Part shown: positions 26,382-38,405 of the stretch, piece after piece
Position numbering within the stretch: position 1 is the stretch's first letter
Layout: the number at the start of each line of letters is the position of its first letter
Translations under genes and position numbers: made by a program
Source: Thalassotalea eurytherma
GTDB taxonomy: Bacteria; Pseudomonadota; Gammaproteobacteria; Enterobacterales; Alteromonadaceae
Direction of reading: 5' to 3'
Assembly: GCF_030161415.1 (NCBI RefSeq)
Contig: NZ_BSSU01000012.1
Location: 114,761 to 178,760 of the forward strand
Length of the DNA: 64,000 nt
The notes under the pieces: model-generated
What the model saw: the letters and a program-made list of their open reading frames with translations, nothing else
The model's database searches: none
What the model was told of the DNA's origin: nothing

Positions 26382-27439
26382 GTAAGGTTAATCAACCAAA
26401 TTATGCATTGTTAGGCGAACAACTTGATCAGCTTAAAGCGGAAACCATGGCTAAAGTTGGTCAAGAAGATGCTGACCATATTAGAAAAATGATTGTTATC
26501 CATCGTGTTTTTGAATGGAGTGGGCGTATTTTATTAATGCTTGGTTTTATCAATCCGTTCTTGTGGCTAGTTGGTGTATTGTCTTTAGCGCTAGCTAAAA
26601 TACTCGATAATATGGAAATTGGTCATAATGTTATGCATGGTCAGTATGATTGGATGAACGATAAACAGATTAATTCTAAAGCCTATGAATGGGATATTGC
26701 CTGCGATGGCGGTAGCTGGAATCGCGTTCATAACTATGAACACCATACCTTTACCAATATTATTGGTAAAGATCGAGACTTTGGCTATGGGTTGCTAAGG
26801 CTTTCTAATGACTTTAGATGGCGCATTAAGAACTTGTGGCAGTTCGCCACTTACATTTTACTTAGTGTGATGTTTCAGTGGGGAATTGCCTACCATGAAC
26901 TCGCTGCAGAACGCGTCTTTTTTGGTAAAAAGAACGACACACGAAAAAGCCAAATATCTGCTAAGCAATTAAAAAGAAAGTTTTTCAGTAAAGGTGCTAA
27001 ACAACTGGTCAAAGACTATTTGTTATTTCCGTTACTGGCAGGGCCTTTTTTCCTGTGGGTATTTGCGGGCAACTTTTTAGCAAACCTTATACGTAACTTG
27101 TGGACATCAACAATCATTTTTTGTGGCCACTTCACTGGTGATGTTAAAACATTTTCAGAGCAGGAGTGCGAGAATGAAACAAGAGGGCAGTGGTATTATC
27201 GCCAAGCTTTAGGTTCATCTAATTTAAAAGGTGGTAATCTATTTCATATTCTGACTGGGCATTTAAGTTTTCAAATAGAGCACCATCTCTTTCCTGATAT
27301 GCCAGCAAAACGATATCGGGAAGTTGCACCGAAAGTACAGCTGATTTTTGCGCAGCATAGTATTCATTACAATACGGGGAGCTTTATTCGCCAATACAGC
27401 TCGGTATTAAAGCGTATCTTTCGATATTCGTTTCCGTAA
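26378..27439 (+). CDS. Membrane fatty acid desaturase
   Basis: A 353-residue integral-membrane di-iron desaturase introducing a double bond into acyl chains. All three histidine boxes are present: HNVMHG (about 87), HNYEHHT (about 124) and QIEHHLFP (about 300). Two hydrophobic pairs flank them. The start at 26378 gives an ATGA overlap with the reductase gene. It differs in length and box spacing from the stearoyl-CoA-type desaturase at 59770-60888, so the two probably act on different substrates or positions. Control by FabR is inferred from the upstream sites. Confidence 0.9.
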   Translation: MSKVNQPNYALLGEQLDQLKAETMAKVGQEDADHIRKMIVIHRVFEWSGRILLMLGFINPFLWLVGVLSLALAKILDNMEIGHNVMHGQYDWMNDKQINSKAYEWDIACDGGSWNRVHNYEHHTFTNIIGKDRDFGYGLLRLSNDFRWRIKNLWQFATYILLSVMFQWGIAYHELAAERVFFGKKNDTRKSQISAKQLKRKFFSKGAKQLVKDYLLFPLLAGPFFLWVFAGNFLANLIRNLWTSTIIFCGHFTGDVKTFSEQECENETRGQWYYRQALGSSNLKGGNLFHILTGHLSFQIEHHLFPDMPAKRYREVAPKVQLIFAQHSIHYNTGSFIRQYSSVLKRIFRYSFP

Positions 27440-27589
27440 AAGAGTGCCATGATAAATAACATTGCTAGCGAGATAAAATATAGGCGTGAAAGTGGGGTTT
27501 TATCACTAGGTAAATAACTGGTTTATTGCTTGTTAATAAAGGCCTAGGTAGCCGATAAATTATAGCTCAACTGCATAGTTCAGGTTTAA

Positions 27590-27623
27590 AAAAGCACCAG
27601 CAACGCTAGTTGCTGGTGCTTTT
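27590..27623. terminator. Bidirectional terminator between desaturase and gltD
   Basis: Fifteen-base stem AAAAGCACCAGCAAC/GTTGCTGGTGCTTTT with a GCTA loop and T-runs on both strands. Confidence 0.9.
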
Positions 27624-27645
27624 GAAAAGCGAGCTTTATAAGGTT

Positions 27646-29091
<1,446 letters not shown>

Positions 29092-29101
29092 TTACCAATG
29101 T

Positions 29102-32100
29102 TTATTGAGCTTGAACGCGCAGCTCGGCAGAGCTTCTGCTGCGATGACCTAACAGCGACTTAATATCCGCTGATTTAGGTTTAATTAGTTTAAACTTGCT
29201 AGCAAACTCATCGAAATTAGTCAGCATATGCTGTGCATGTACACTGCCTGTCTCTTCAACGTGTTGGTTTATAATGCCACGCAAATGCTCTTGATGAATG
29301 ACAAGGTCTGTCATCTCAACCATTTCAATAGACTCGGTATTTAATCGAATAGCTAAATCATCAGCTTCATCTAAAATGTATGCAAAACCGCCTGTCATAC
29401 CAGCACCAAAGTTCAGACCTACTTGACCGAGAATAGTGACAATACCACCTGTCATATATTCACATGCGTGATCACCTGTGCCTTCAATAACTGCGTGGGC
29501 TCCCGAGTTACGAACAGCAAAGCGTTCACCGGCACGACCACAGCCATAAAGCTTGCCGCCAGTAGCACCATATAGACAAGTATTACCCATGATCATGGCT
29601 TTATTTGACTGATACTCAACGCCTTTAGGTGGCTTAATAACTAACTGTCCACCAGTCATGCCTTTACCAACATAATCATTTGCATCGCCAGTTAATGTCA
29701 TGTGCAGACCACCCGCATTCCAAACACCGAAGCTTTGACCAGCTGTACCCTGTAAATGGATATTAATCGGGTTAGCCGCCATTCCCTGATCACCATGGTG
29801 GCGTGCAATTTCGCCTGATAGTGCGGCACCCACTGAACGATCCGTATTGGCAATATTTAAACGATATTCACCACCTGAACTATGAGCAACAGCATCTTTA
29901 GTTAACTCTACAAGTTGCTGATTTAGTAACCCTTCATCAAATGGAACATTAGCTTCTGTCTGATGTAATGCAGTATTACTATCAGCAACAACCGGCGCAA
30001 TAATCGGCGATAAATCAAGCTTTTGCTGCTTGGCACTGATCCCCTTTAACGGCTCTAACAGGTCAACTCGACCGATAATTGCCGTTAAACTCTCGACACC
30101 AAGTTGTGCAAGAATTTCACGCACATCTTGTGCAACAAACTTAAAGTAATTCATGACTTGTTCTGGTAAGCCTTTAAAGAACTGCTCACGTAAAACTTCG
30201 TCTTGTGTTGCGACGCCAGTAGCGCAGTTATTTAAATGACAAATACGAAGGAACTTACAGCCTAATGTCACCATAGGTGCAGTACCAAAGCCAAAGCTCT
30301 CAGCACCTAAAATAGCGGCTTTTACAATGTCAGCACCCGTTTTTAAACCGCCATCAACTTGTAAACGCACTTTGTGACGTAAGCCGTTTGCTACTAATGA
30401 TTGGTGAGCTTCAGCTAAGCCTAATTCCCACGGACAACCCGCATATTTAACCGATGTTAGCGGGCTAGCACCTGTACCGCCGTCATAACCTGAAATCGTA
30501 ATAAAGTCTGCATAGGCTTTGGCGACACCTGATGCGATAGTGCCGACACCTGGGCCAGATACTAATTTAACTGAAATAACCGCTTTAGGATTAACTTGTT
30601 TTAAATCGAAGATTAACTGCGCTAAATCTTCGATAGAATAAATATCGTGATGTGGAGGAGGTGAAATTAACGTAACGCCAGGTACTGAAAATCGTAGTTT
30701 TGCAATTAATGGTGTTACTTTATCACCTGGTAATTGACCACCTTCACCAGGTTTAGCGCCTTGTGCTACTTTAATTTGTAATACATCAGCATTAACAAGG
30801 TAATGAGGAGTTACGCCAAATCTACCTGAAGCTATTTGTTTGATACGTGAGTTTTTCACCGTACCAAAGCGGCGTTCATCTTCACCACCTTCACCTGAAT
30901 TCGAAAAACCACCTAATCGGTTCATTGCAATAGCGAGTGCTTCATGAGCTTCAGGGCTCAAGGCACCTATCGACATCGCCGCTGAATCAAATCGTTTATA
31001 TAGTTCTGTATCAGCTTCTACTTTGCTGATATCTATCGACTTTGCATCTTGTTTAAAGCCTAATAGATCACGCAATGTAGCAACTGGTCGCTCGTTAACC
31101 TCTTTAGCAAACTTTTGATATTCACTGTAATCGCCAGATCGTACAGCTGCTTGGAGGTTGCTAACAACGTCAGGGTTGTATGCATGGTACTCTCCACCGT
31201 GTACGTATTTTAACAGGCCACCATGATTGATTTTTTGGTGAGGTAAGAACGCTTTTCTGGCTAAATTAAAATTATCTTGTTCGATATCTTTGAAGTCAGC
31301 CCCTTGAATTCGACTTGGTAAATCAGGGAAACAACGCGCCATAATATTTTGGTGTAGACCAATAACTTCAAACAAACCTGCACAACGGTAACTAGCAATC
31401 GTTGAAATGCCCATTTTAGACAATATCTTTAATAAACCTTTGTTAATACCATTGCGATAGTTAATTAACGCTTGACGTGGTTCAAGGTTGATATGACCTT
31501 TTTCACATTGTTGTTCAATGGTCTCATATGCTAAGAACGGATAAATAGCCGTTGCACCTAAACCAAGTAAAACAGCAAACTGATGTGAATCACGTGCTGA
31601 AGCAGTTTCTACAATAATGTTTGAGTCGCAACGAAGTTGTGCGTCAACTAAACGTTTTTGTACTGCGCCCACTGCCATCGCAGCTGGGATTGGTAATAAC
31701 CCACGATGCACTTGGCGATCAGATAATACGAGGATAACCGTGTTCTTATCGCGAACAAGTTCTTCTGCTTCATCACATAGACGAATAATGGCGTTTTCTA
31801 GGCCTTCTTCAGGATCGTAATTAAGCGTTAGGGTATCTGAACGGTAATGCTCAGGATCAAGCTCTCGTATTTGCTTTAAGCCGGTATACATCAATATAGG
31901 GGTTTCAAAAATGATGCGATCAGCATGACCTGTCGTTTCATTAAATACGTTGTGCTCACGACCTATACAGGTAGAAAGTGACATAACATATCGCTCACGC
32001 AATGGATCGATTGGTGGGTTAGTCACTTGCGCAAACTGCTGACGGAAGTAGTCATACAGTGAGCGAGGTTTAGAAGACAGCACAGCCATCGGCGTATCGT

Positions 32101-33562
32101 CTCCCATAGAGCCCGTCGCTTCTTGACCATTTTCAGCTAATGTTTTTATAACCTGCTGAATTTCTTCATAACTATAATTAAATAACTTATGATATTGTGA
32201 AATTTGCTCGTCTGAAAATACACGTTGACCAACTAAAGACGCTTCAAGTTTGTCGAAAGGTACAAGGCGGCGAATGTTATTTTCCAACCAATCCCGGTAA
32301 GGATGGCGAACCTTCAAATCGTTATCGATAGCGTTAGAATCAAATATTTTACCTGTATAGGTATCAACCGCTAGCATTTCACCTGGACCTACACGGCCTT
32401 TTTCAAGCACTTCATCTTCACCGTAATCCCAAATACCAACTTCTGAGGCCAGCGTGATAAAACCGTTGCGCGTAATTACGTAACGAGCTGGTCGCAAACC
32501 ATTTCTATCGAGGTTGCAGGCAACATGGCGACCATTGGTCATTACCACGCCGGCTGGGCCATCCCATGGTTCCATGTGCATCGAGTTAAATTCGTAGAAC
32601 GCCTTTAAATCATCGTCAATGCAAGGGTTGTTTTGCCAAGCTGGTGGCATTAGTAGACGCATAGCGCGATATAAATCCATACCGCCAGCTAAAAACAGCT
32701 CAAGCATGTTATCTAAAGAAGAAGAGTCAGAGCCCGATTCATTTACAAATGGAGCTGCATCTTTTAAATCTGGTAATAATGGGGTTTGGAATCGGTAAGT
32801 TCTTGCTCGGCTCCATTGACGGTTACCGCGAATCGTATTAATTTCGCCGTTATGCGCTAAATAACGAAATGGCTGCGCTAAATGCCACTGAGGTGATGTA
32901 TTGGTAGAAAAACGTTGGTGGAATACACAAATAGCACTTTGCATTCTGATGTCTGCCAAATCTAAATAGAAATTTGGCAAATCAACAGGCATCATTAAGC
33001 CTTTATATACGGTAACTAAGCAAGACAAGCTTGCTACATAGAATACCGAATCTTCAATTCGCTTTTCAGCACGACGTCTTGCCATATAAAGACGGCGTTC
33101 TAAATCTCTATTTCGCCAGCCCGGCGGTGCGTTAATAAATACCTGCTCGATTAAAGGCAGGTTTCCGGCAGCTATTTCACCTAAAATACCTTTATCTGTA
33201 GGTACAACACGCCAACCTACAAGAGTAAGTGTTTCTTTTGTTAGTTCTTCTTCTAAAATAGCTTTTGTTTGAGCGGCAATAACAGGATCTGGATTTAAAA
33301 ACAGCATACCTACGCCATACTTTTTACCTAGGCTCCACCCATTTTCGCTAGCAATAGATTGAAAAAAACTATCGGGTTTTTGGATGAGTAGACCGCAGCC
33401 ATCACCAGTTTTACCGTCAGCGGCGATACCACCACGGTGTTGCATTCGATCAAGGCCCTTAATGGCCGTTTTGATAAGCTTATGGCTTGCTTCACCTTCT
33501 AAATGAGCAATTAAACCAAAACCACAATTATCTTTTTGCATTTGTGGATCATAAAGCTGCAT
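29102..33562 (-). CDS. gltB: Glutamate synthase large (alpha) subunit
   Basis: Catalytic subunit of GOGAT, 1486 residues. The class II glutaminase domain starts at the nucleophile in KDNCGFGLIAHL (Cys 13, exposed after removal of a short propeptide). Central and FMN-binding synthase domains follow (GEGGEDERRFG, PPHHDIYSIEDL), with the 3Fe-4S cysteines CKFLRICHLNNC, and a C-terminal beta-helix of GxxGG repeats. It makes two glutamates from glutamine and 2-oxoglutarate. A candidate promoter lies about 100 bases upstream. Confidence 0.98.
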   Translation of the reverse strand: MQLYDPQMQKDNCGFGLIAHLEGEASHKLIKTAIKGLDRMQHRGGIAADGKTGDGCGLLIQKPDSFFQSIASENGWSLGKKYGVGMLFLNPDPVIAAQTKAILEEELTKETLTLVGWRVVPTDKGILGEIAAGNLPLIEQVFINAPPGWRNRDLERRLYMARRRAEKRIEDSVFYVASLSCLVTVYKGLMMPVDLPNFYLDLADIRMQSAICVFHQRFSTNTSPQWHLAQPFRYLAHNGEINTIRGNRQWSRARTYRFQTPLLPDLKDAAPFVNESGSDSSSLDNMLELFLAGGMDLYRAMRLLMPPAWQNNPCIDDDLKAFYEFNSMHMEPWDGPAGVVMTNGRHVACNLDRNGLRPARYVITRNGFITLASEVGIWDYGEDEVLEKGRVGPGEMLAVDTYTGKIFDSNAIDNDLKVRHPYRDWLENNIRRLVPFDKLEASLVGQRVFSDEQISQYHKLFNYSYEEIQQVIKTLAENGQEATGSMGDDTPMAVLSSKPRSLYDYFRQQFAQVTNPPIDPLRERYVMSLSTCIGREHNVFNETTGHADRIIFETPILMYTGLKQIRELDPEHYRSDTLTLNYDPEEGLENAIIRLCDEAEELVRDKNTVILVLSDRQVHRGLLPIPAAMAVGAVQKRLVDAQLRCDSNIIVETASARDSHQFAVLLGLGATAIYPFLAYETIEQQCEKGHINLEPRQALINYRNGINKGLLKILSKMGISTIASYRCAGLFEVIGLHQNIMARCFPDLPSRIQGADFKDIEQDNFNLARKAFLPHQKINHGGLLKYVHGGEYHAYNPDVVSNLQAAVRSGDYSEYQKFAKEVNERPVATLRDLLGFKQDAKSIDISKVEADTELYKRFDSAAMSIGALSPEAHEALAIAMNRLGGFSNSGEGGEDERRFGTVKNSRIKQIASGRFGVTPHYLVNADVLQIKVAQGAKPGEGGQLPGDKVTPLIAKLRFSVPGVTLISPPPHHDIYSIEDLAQLIFDLKQVNPKAVISVKLVSGPGVGTIASGVAKAYADFITISGYDGGTGASPLTSVKYAGCPWELGLAEAHQSLVANGLRHKVRLQVDGGLKTGADIVKAAILGAESFGFGTAPMVTLGCKFLRICHLNNCATGVATQDEVLREQFFKGLPEQVMNYFKFVAQDVREILAQLGVESLTAIIGRVDLLEPLKGISAKQQKLDLSPIIAPVVADSNTALHQTEANVPFDEGLLNQQLVELTKDAVAHSSGGEYRLNIANTDRSVGAALSGEIARHHGDQGMAANPINIHLQGTAGQSFGVWNAGGLHMTLTGDANDYVGKGMTGGQLVIKPPKGVEYQSNKAMIMGNTCLYGATGGKLYGCGRAGERFAVRNSGAHAVIEGTGDHACEYMTGGIVTILGQVGLNFGAGMTGGFAYILDEADDLAIRLNTESIEMVEMTDLVIHQEHLRGIINQHVEETGSVHAQHMLTNFDEFASKFKLIKPKSADIKSLLGHRSRSSAELRVQAQ

Positions 33563-33668
33563 GTCGTCTCTCCTAAAAAGTCGTCATAGCTCGGCAGGAT
33601 GCATGTTTAAGAATATTTTTATGATAATAATGCATATTTACCCTGCTTTTACGCTAGAGGAACTTTTT

Positions 33669-33697
33669 ACATTAACTAGTTATTCATCATTCGTCAA
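33669..33697 (-). promoter_or_regulatory. Candidate gltB promoter
   Basis: On the minus strand, TTGACG (33697-33692), 17 bases, TAATGT (33674-33669). The predicted RNA start would leave a leader of about 100 bases before the gltB ATG. Confidence 0.5.
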
Positions 33698-34003
33698 TAA
33701 AAATAGAGTATTTGCTCGTAGTTTTATTACAGTTTTATTAGAGCAAATGGTACTTATTTATAAGGTAAAAAGAGAATTAGCTATTTTATCTCTATTTGTT
33801 GCTCGGATTTTCATCAGGCTAGAAGTGTTTATGTAATTAACTTTCACGAAAGGCCTGGTATGATTGTAGTCGGTTATGTTAACTATTTTGTCTATTTATG
33901 CAGTCGGTTTTAGTTGGCTGTGGAGGCGTTTTCTTGAAATAGTCTAACTTTTTGACTAGCTGTAGGAGATTAGGCAGTTGAATTTTATTTGATTTTTCAT
34001 AAA
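33698..34003. other. Gene-free interval between gltB and folE2
   Basis: AT-rich with no supported ORF, RNA gene or repeat. A 91-codon frame at 33561-33836 crosses the gltB start region and lacks a credible ribosome binding site. Confidence 0.5.
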
Positions 34004-34036
34004 AAAGGCCAGTTTCTTTGATGGAAACTGGCCTTT
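34004..34036 (-). terminator. Terminator after folE2
   Basis: Thirteen-base stem AAAGGCCAGTTTC/GAAACTGGCCTTT with a 7-base loop; T-run on the minus strand. Confidence 0.9.
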
Positions 34037-34055
34037 ATCGATATTCAGTGAAAAC

Positions 34056-34979
34056 TTACGGTTGATATCCGTCAGCGAGCCCTTTCGTTGTTACACTCAC
34101 TGCATCATGTGCGTGTAGTGACTCGAGATGGTTAATACGTAACCAAAAGTCATCATATTCAGAAGCTTGTAACATCGCGTGTTGTAAACGTCTTGCAGCA
34201 TCTTCACAGAACATTAAATTTTGACCGTTTAATCGGGCAAACTCTTGTTCATCTTCACGCTTAACCGCAGCTTGCACAGGCGTTTGTAATGCGCTTTCTA
34301 TTAAATCTACTAAGTCAGTGATAGGAAACTCACTGACTGTTGAATTTAATTTTACTTTTACTTCAGCAACAGAGCGTTGGCTATGAGGTGTTGCAACTAC
34401 ACCGTCAGTGGTGCCTAACCATTCATGGACATCATTTAAGTTGACTTGTTCCTCAGAGAACTTTTCTTTAAATGCTTGTTGAATTAGTTGGCGCGCAAGT
34501 GCGGCAGAGCAAGGACAAGTTGACGAGTATCGAACATCTATTGCTAGCTCAATGTCTAATTTGCCTTGATTTAAGCGACCAGTTATTGTGGTTGGGTATG
34601 CTTTCCAGCCACGTTTACCGCTCATTAATGATTTTCTACGTAAGTGATAATCAAATTTGAATTGCACTTTGGCATTGTCGCTTAAGTCTTGATGGCTAGA
34701 GATGAAACCATCTAATAACGTTACTAATGTTTGGTAATTTAGCACGTTTTCACTTGAAAGTTGATCGAGAAGTAAATACAAGCGAGACATGTGAATGCCT
34801 TTGGCTTTTGGATCTTTAAGGTTTACGAAAGCGTCAACGTGCGCAGAGCACATTCGTTGCGTTTCACCTTTAGATGCAATCATGACTGGCATTTCAATAT
34901 TGCTCATACCTACCCAGTCTAATGTGCCTTCGGTTTGGGCTGTAGACTGATTAGCAATATCAGGCATTGATGTTGGCAT
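34056..34979 (-). CDS. folE2: GTP cyclohydrolase I type 2
   Basis: Metal-promiscuous GCYH-IB that makes 7,8-dihydroneopterin triphosphate from GTP, first step of folate (and queuosine-type) synthesis. 307 residues from the ATG at 34979, which follows GGAGAAG; an earlier in-frame start at 35018 is less likely. The family motifs TSCP-like [11 protein letters not shown] and the GKRGWKAYP stretch are present. FolE2 often substitutes for zinc-dependent FolE under zinc limitation, but no Zur-like box is seen upstream here. Confidence 0.95.
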   Translation of the reverse strand: MPTSMPDIANQSTAQTEGTLDWVGMSNIEMPVMIASKGETQRMCSAHVDAFVNLKDPKAKGIHMSRLYLLLDQLSSENVLNYQTLVTLLDGFISSHQDLSDNAKVQFKFDYHLRRKSLMSGKRGWKAYPTTITGRLNQGKLDIELAIDVRYSSTCPCSAALARQLIQQAFKEKFSEEQVNLNDVHEWLGTTDGVVATPHSQRSVAEVKVKLNSTVSEFPITDLVDLIESALQTPVQAAVKREDEQEFARLNGQNLMFCEDAARRLQHAMLQASEYDDFWLRINHLESLHAHDAVSVTTKGLADGYQP

Positions 34980-35390
34980 TACTTCTCCAATAAAAAATAC
35001 AAGCGCGAAAGTATTCACTACGTTTATTTAAGGGCGCATATTTTACCCGAAAACATTAGATTTCTTTAGTACTATTTTAACTAATTCATTGCAAAATCGT
35101 ACACAATGATAAAGCTTGACTAAAAAGGTCGGCTATTCTGAATGAAAAATGGTTGAAATGCAATGCCAGTAGGCGTTTTCTATAGATAGGCGTTTTTTTG
35201 GAAATTGTTAAGCGATACTCAATTTATGGTTATTATATATGCATTATGAGTATTTATTGGCATACAAAGATAAACACTATGGTAGTTAATTACTTCTATA
35301 ATGCAGCTAATAACGTTAAGCATAACGAGAAGAATGCACTTTTGTTGTGAATTCTACTTCACAAACAGTTAATGTTATTTAATTTATTTG
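34980..35390. other. Divergent control region between folE2 and hptA
   Basis: About 410 AT-rich bases with both promoters. Repeated GTTAA/TTAAT words are present but no operator can be named. Confidence 0.4.
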
Positions 35391-35399
35391 TGGCATAAT
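35391..35399 (+). promoter_or_regulatory. Extended -10 element before hptA
   Basis: TGGCATAAT, an extended -10 (TGn plus CATAAT), 46 bases before the GTG start of hptA. No good -35 is seen. Confidence 0.5.
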
Positions 35400-35444
35400 A
35401 GCGCCGCAAAATCGAATTATTAGAAATTATTGAGAGTACTAATT

Positions 35445-35792
35445 GTGTCTGACAAACCTTTTATTGATGAAGTTTTATTAAATGGCTACATAGAGAGCCT
35501 AGGCAAAGATATTGTTAATCAGATGTTCGACTTATATAAGGAACAGTCTGTTATCTATATAGATGAAATTGCCGCGAGCTTACCTGATGGCTCTCAACAA
35601 GATTGGCATGAGAGATGTCATAAGTTTAAGGGTGCTGCAAGCAGTGTAGGCTTGTTACGTATGCATGCGTATATGGTTGAGACTGAGCATTCAAGCGTAT
35701 CAAGCGATGAAAAGCAATCACTTGTTGATCAAATGAAAGCACTAAATGAAGAGTCGATCGGAGAATTTAAAAACTGGCTCGACGCGCAATAA
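35445..35792 (+). CDS. hptA: Free-standing histidine phosphotransfer protein (HptA-like)
   Basis: A 115-residue single Hpt domain. The phosphorylatable His is in RCHKFKGAASSVGL (about residue 65), the canonical HxxKGxxxxxG pattern. In Shewanella a similar lone Hpt protein replaces the Hpt domain missing from its Arc sensor and passes phosphate to ArcA. Here the gene is convergent with arcA, 36 bases apart, supporting the same role. The start is the GTG at 35445, eight bases after GAGAG; the upstream in-frame TTG is less likely. Confidence 0.85.
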   Translation: MSDKPFIDEVLLNGYIESLGKDIVNQMFDLYKEQSVIYIDEIAASLPDGSQQDWHERCHKFKGAASSVGLLRMHAYMVETEHSSVSSDEKQSLVDQMKALNEESIGEFKNWLDAQ

Positions 35793-35828
35793 ACGCGTGA
35801 GCCACTATTCATGCTGTTGGGTTTTCGT

Positions 35829-36533
35829 TTACGCGTCTACCACACCAACAAAACGATAACCTTCACCATGAATGGTATTGATTAATTCTGGTGAATCGTT
35901 ATCTAATTCAAAATGCTTACGTAAGCGACGAATGGTTACATCAACTGTACGATCATTTGAGCGTAACTCGCGACCTGTCATTTCTTTAATTAATTGTGCA
36001 CGAGTAACAATTTGACCTGTGTTTGCAATTAACAAACGTAATGCACGGTACTCGCCACGTGGTACTGAAATCAAATCACCTTGTGGTGATGTCATCTTGC
36101 GAGAATTACCATCTAAGTGCCAACCATTAAATGTAATGATTGCATTATCAGGTTCTTTCTTGGTTTGTGTCACACGACTCAAAATGTTACGCGCACGAAT
36201 GGTTAATTCACGAGGGTTAAATGGCTTCGTTAGGTAATCATCAGCGCCAATTTCTAAACCTAGTATCTTATCTATATCTGAATCACGCCCTGTTAGGAAA
36301 ATTAAGCCTAAATCAGGGTTTTTAGTCAATTCACGCGCTAGTAATAAACCATTCTTACCCGGTAGATTAATGTCCATGATGACTAAACTGACAGGGTTAG
36401 CCTTTAATTCTTGCTCCATGGTTTCGCCATCGATTGCTTCAGAAACGCTGTACCCTTCTGCTTCAAATAAATTTCGAAGGTTAAAACGTGTTACGTCTTC
36501 GTCTTCAACGATTAAAATGTGGTTGTTTTGCAT
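35829..36533 (-). CDS. arcA: ArcA response regulator
   Basis: OmpR-family regulator of aerobic/anaerobic metabolism, 234 residues. Starts [15 protein letters not shown]; phosphoacceptor Asp in [13 protein letters not shown]; Thr and Lys of the receiver in FLTGRDSD and [10 protein letters not shown]; winged helix with [15 protein letters not shown] at the C-terminus. It is close to E. coli ArcA throughout. The neighbouring lone Hpt gene and the absence of a hybrid ArcB nearby point to a split relay. Confidence 0.96.
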   Translation of the reverse strand: MQNNHILIVEDEDVTRFNLRNLFEAEGYSVSEAIDGETMEQELKANPVSLVIMDINLPGKNGLLLARELTKNPDLGLIFLTGRDSDIDKILGLEIGADDYLTKPFNPRELTIRARNILSRVTQTKKEPDNAIITFNGWHLDGNSRKMTSPQGDLISVPRGEYRALRLLIANTGQIVTRAQLIKEMTGRELRSNDRTVDVTIRRLRKHFELDNDSPELINTIHGEGYRFVGVVDA

Positions 36534-36710
36534 ATCAATTTTTCCCTTTCATTTAAGGCTGTGATAGCGTGACTATCTTAAATTTGATTAAATTATAAAC
36601 TATGTGAAGTTGTTTTTATGTTTGCTTATGTAATCTTATGAATTCAATTGTAAATACGAAGCAAATTTTAAAGATAGCCATTAGCGTACTATTAACGTAT
36701 GGCGCTCATT

Positions 36711-38336
36711 TTAGTCGTTTTTTGTTAATATTTCGATAGGGAAATCGATAATAAATGTTGCACCTTTGTTTCCGTTGTCATCTAGCTGAATAGTACCTTT
36801 TAGTGCTTGTGTGACAAGATTGTATACTAAGTGCATACCTAAACCTGAGCCACCTTCTCCGCGTTTAGTCGTAGAAAAAGGCTCAAAAATTTTCTCACGC
36901 ATCTCTTCACTAATACCGGCACCATTATCACTGTATATTACCGTTAAACGCTCGTCTGATGGACGAATGGTGATAGATATTTTCGCATCATCGATATGTT
37001 CAAAACCATGGATAAAACTATTGATAATTAAGTTGATAAATATTTGTGTTAGCGGACTTGGTTTACTTCGGACAAATAACGATTCTTCACATTTTAAGCA
37101 CAATTGATACTGATGTTGCTTTATTTTTGGCGTTAGTGTGAGGAAAACGTCATCAATGAGTTGTTTCATATTGAATTCACGTTCATCTTCAACACTTTGG
37201 TCAACAGCTACTTGTTTGAAGCTCGAGATTAAATTCGCTGCTCTATCTAGGTTACGCACAATAATCTGCAGATTTTCTTCACTTTCTTCGATATAACGAT
37301 CAAGTTGGCTAGGCTTTAATGTTTTACTTTTGAATTCATTCTTCAAGCCTTCAAGTTTATCTATCATTAATGTCGATGCGGTAACACCTAAACCAATAGG
37401 AGTATTTACCTCGTGGGCAACGCCTGCAACCAAATCACCTAGTGATGCCATTTTCTCATTTTCAACCAATTGCTCTTGATACTGATGCAGCTGCTCTAAT
37501 GTTGAAAGCAACTCACTGTTCGATTCTTTAAGTGCATCAGTGCGGCTTGTTACTTTATTTTCTAAATCGGTATTCTGCTCTTTTAGTTGATTGGCAGCGT
37601 TAATATGTTTTTTGATTACTTTATCTGTTCGTTCGTAAAGTAAATTAATATTGTTGGAAAGTAATTGGGCTTCCATGTACGGCTGTTCGGGGCAGGTGAG
37701 CTTATAGTTTTTCTGTTGGGCTACAGTAATTACCGAGTCGGAAATAACCGAAAATGGATATTTCACTTTTTTTATTAAAAAGTAAGCAATGATAAAGCTT
37801 AGTAGAAGAATAGCTAGTGTGGTGGCGGTGAGTGTAATGATCACCGCTCGGTTGGCAAGTTTATAGCTGTTAATATTACCTTGCATATAAATATAGCCGA
37901 TCAGCTGGCCTTTTAACTCTATTGGGTAAGCATATTCTATAATCGAGCTCGTAAACACTGTGCTGGTTAAGCTTTTGATGTGTGCAAAATCAATAGTGAA
38001 AGAAGGGGTCTCGTCTTGCTTTTTATATCGACTGAAGATGGTTTCTTCGTTGGTATACTCATTGAGTTTAAAAATGAGTATTTGATCGATAATTGGCAAG
38101 CTATCGAGGCGCTTTAAGTCTTGATCAAGCAATTCGCCATTTTCGGCGTTGAGGAAATCTAAACTTCTATCGGCAATAATTTGCGCGACTGATTCAAAAG
38201 TTCTCGCTACATGCTTTTCTTGATTTTTATTAAATAAGTGATTGGCAAAAATCAACGAGCCCAACAAGGCGGTAAAAACCAAGCCTGCTGTTGACCAAAG
38301 GATCTGTCTTGAGATCGAGATGTTATTCCTAGCCAT
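36711..38336 (-). CDS. Sensor histidine kinase (ATP-binding domain, no receiver)
   Basis: A 541-residue membrane kinase. One helix at about 13-33, a periplasmic sensor domain (about 35-170), a second helix (about 175-200), a HAMP-like linker and coiled coil, then the H-box GVAHEVNTPIG (phospho-His) of the HPK4 type, the N-box FINLIINSFIHG, and DNGAGI, FEPFSTTKRGEGGSGLGM. It has no receiver or Hpt domain, so it cannot by itself feed HptA. ATG 38336 is preferred to a TTG two codons earlier. It lies 177 bases upstream of arcA on the same strand; its partner regulator is not evident. Confidence 0.88.
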   Translation of the reverse strand: MARNNISISRQILWSTAGLVFTALLGSLIFANHLFNKNQEKHVARTFESVAQIIADRSLDFLNAENGELLDQDLKRLDSLPIIDQILIFKLNEYTNEETIFSRYKKQDETPSFTIDFAHIKSLTSTVFTSSIIEYAYPIELKGQLIGYIYMQGNINSYKLANRAVIITLTATTLAILLLSFIIAYFLIKKVKYPFSVISDSVITVAQQKNYKLTCPEQPYMEAQLLSNNINLLYERTDKVIKKHINAANQLKEQNTDLENKVTSRTDALKESNSELLSTLEQLHQYQEQLVENEKMASLGDLVAGVAHEVNTPIGLGVTASTLMIDKLEGLKNEFKSKTLKPSQLDRYIEESEENLQIIVRNLDRAANLISSFKQVAVDQSVEDEREFNMKQLIDDVFLTLTPKIKQHQYQLCLKCEESLFVRSKPSPLTQIFINLIINSFIHGFEHIDDAKISITIRPSDERLTVIYSDNGAGISEEMREKIFEPFSTTKRGEGGSGLGMHLVYNLVTQALKGTIQLDDNGNKGATFIIDFPIEILTKND

Positions 38337-38405
38337 AAACAAATGATAAAATTAAAGTTAGTGTCTCTATTAAATCTACACTATCACTTCATATTTATCA
38401 TTTTT

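Noticed and set aside
33561..33836. 91-codon plus-strand frame
   Set aside because: It crosses the gltB start and leader, has no ribosome site and no family pattern; AT-rich chance frame.
34980..35040. Zur box before folE2
   Set aside because: FolE2 is often zinc-regulated, but no ATGTTATAACAT-like site was found upstream.
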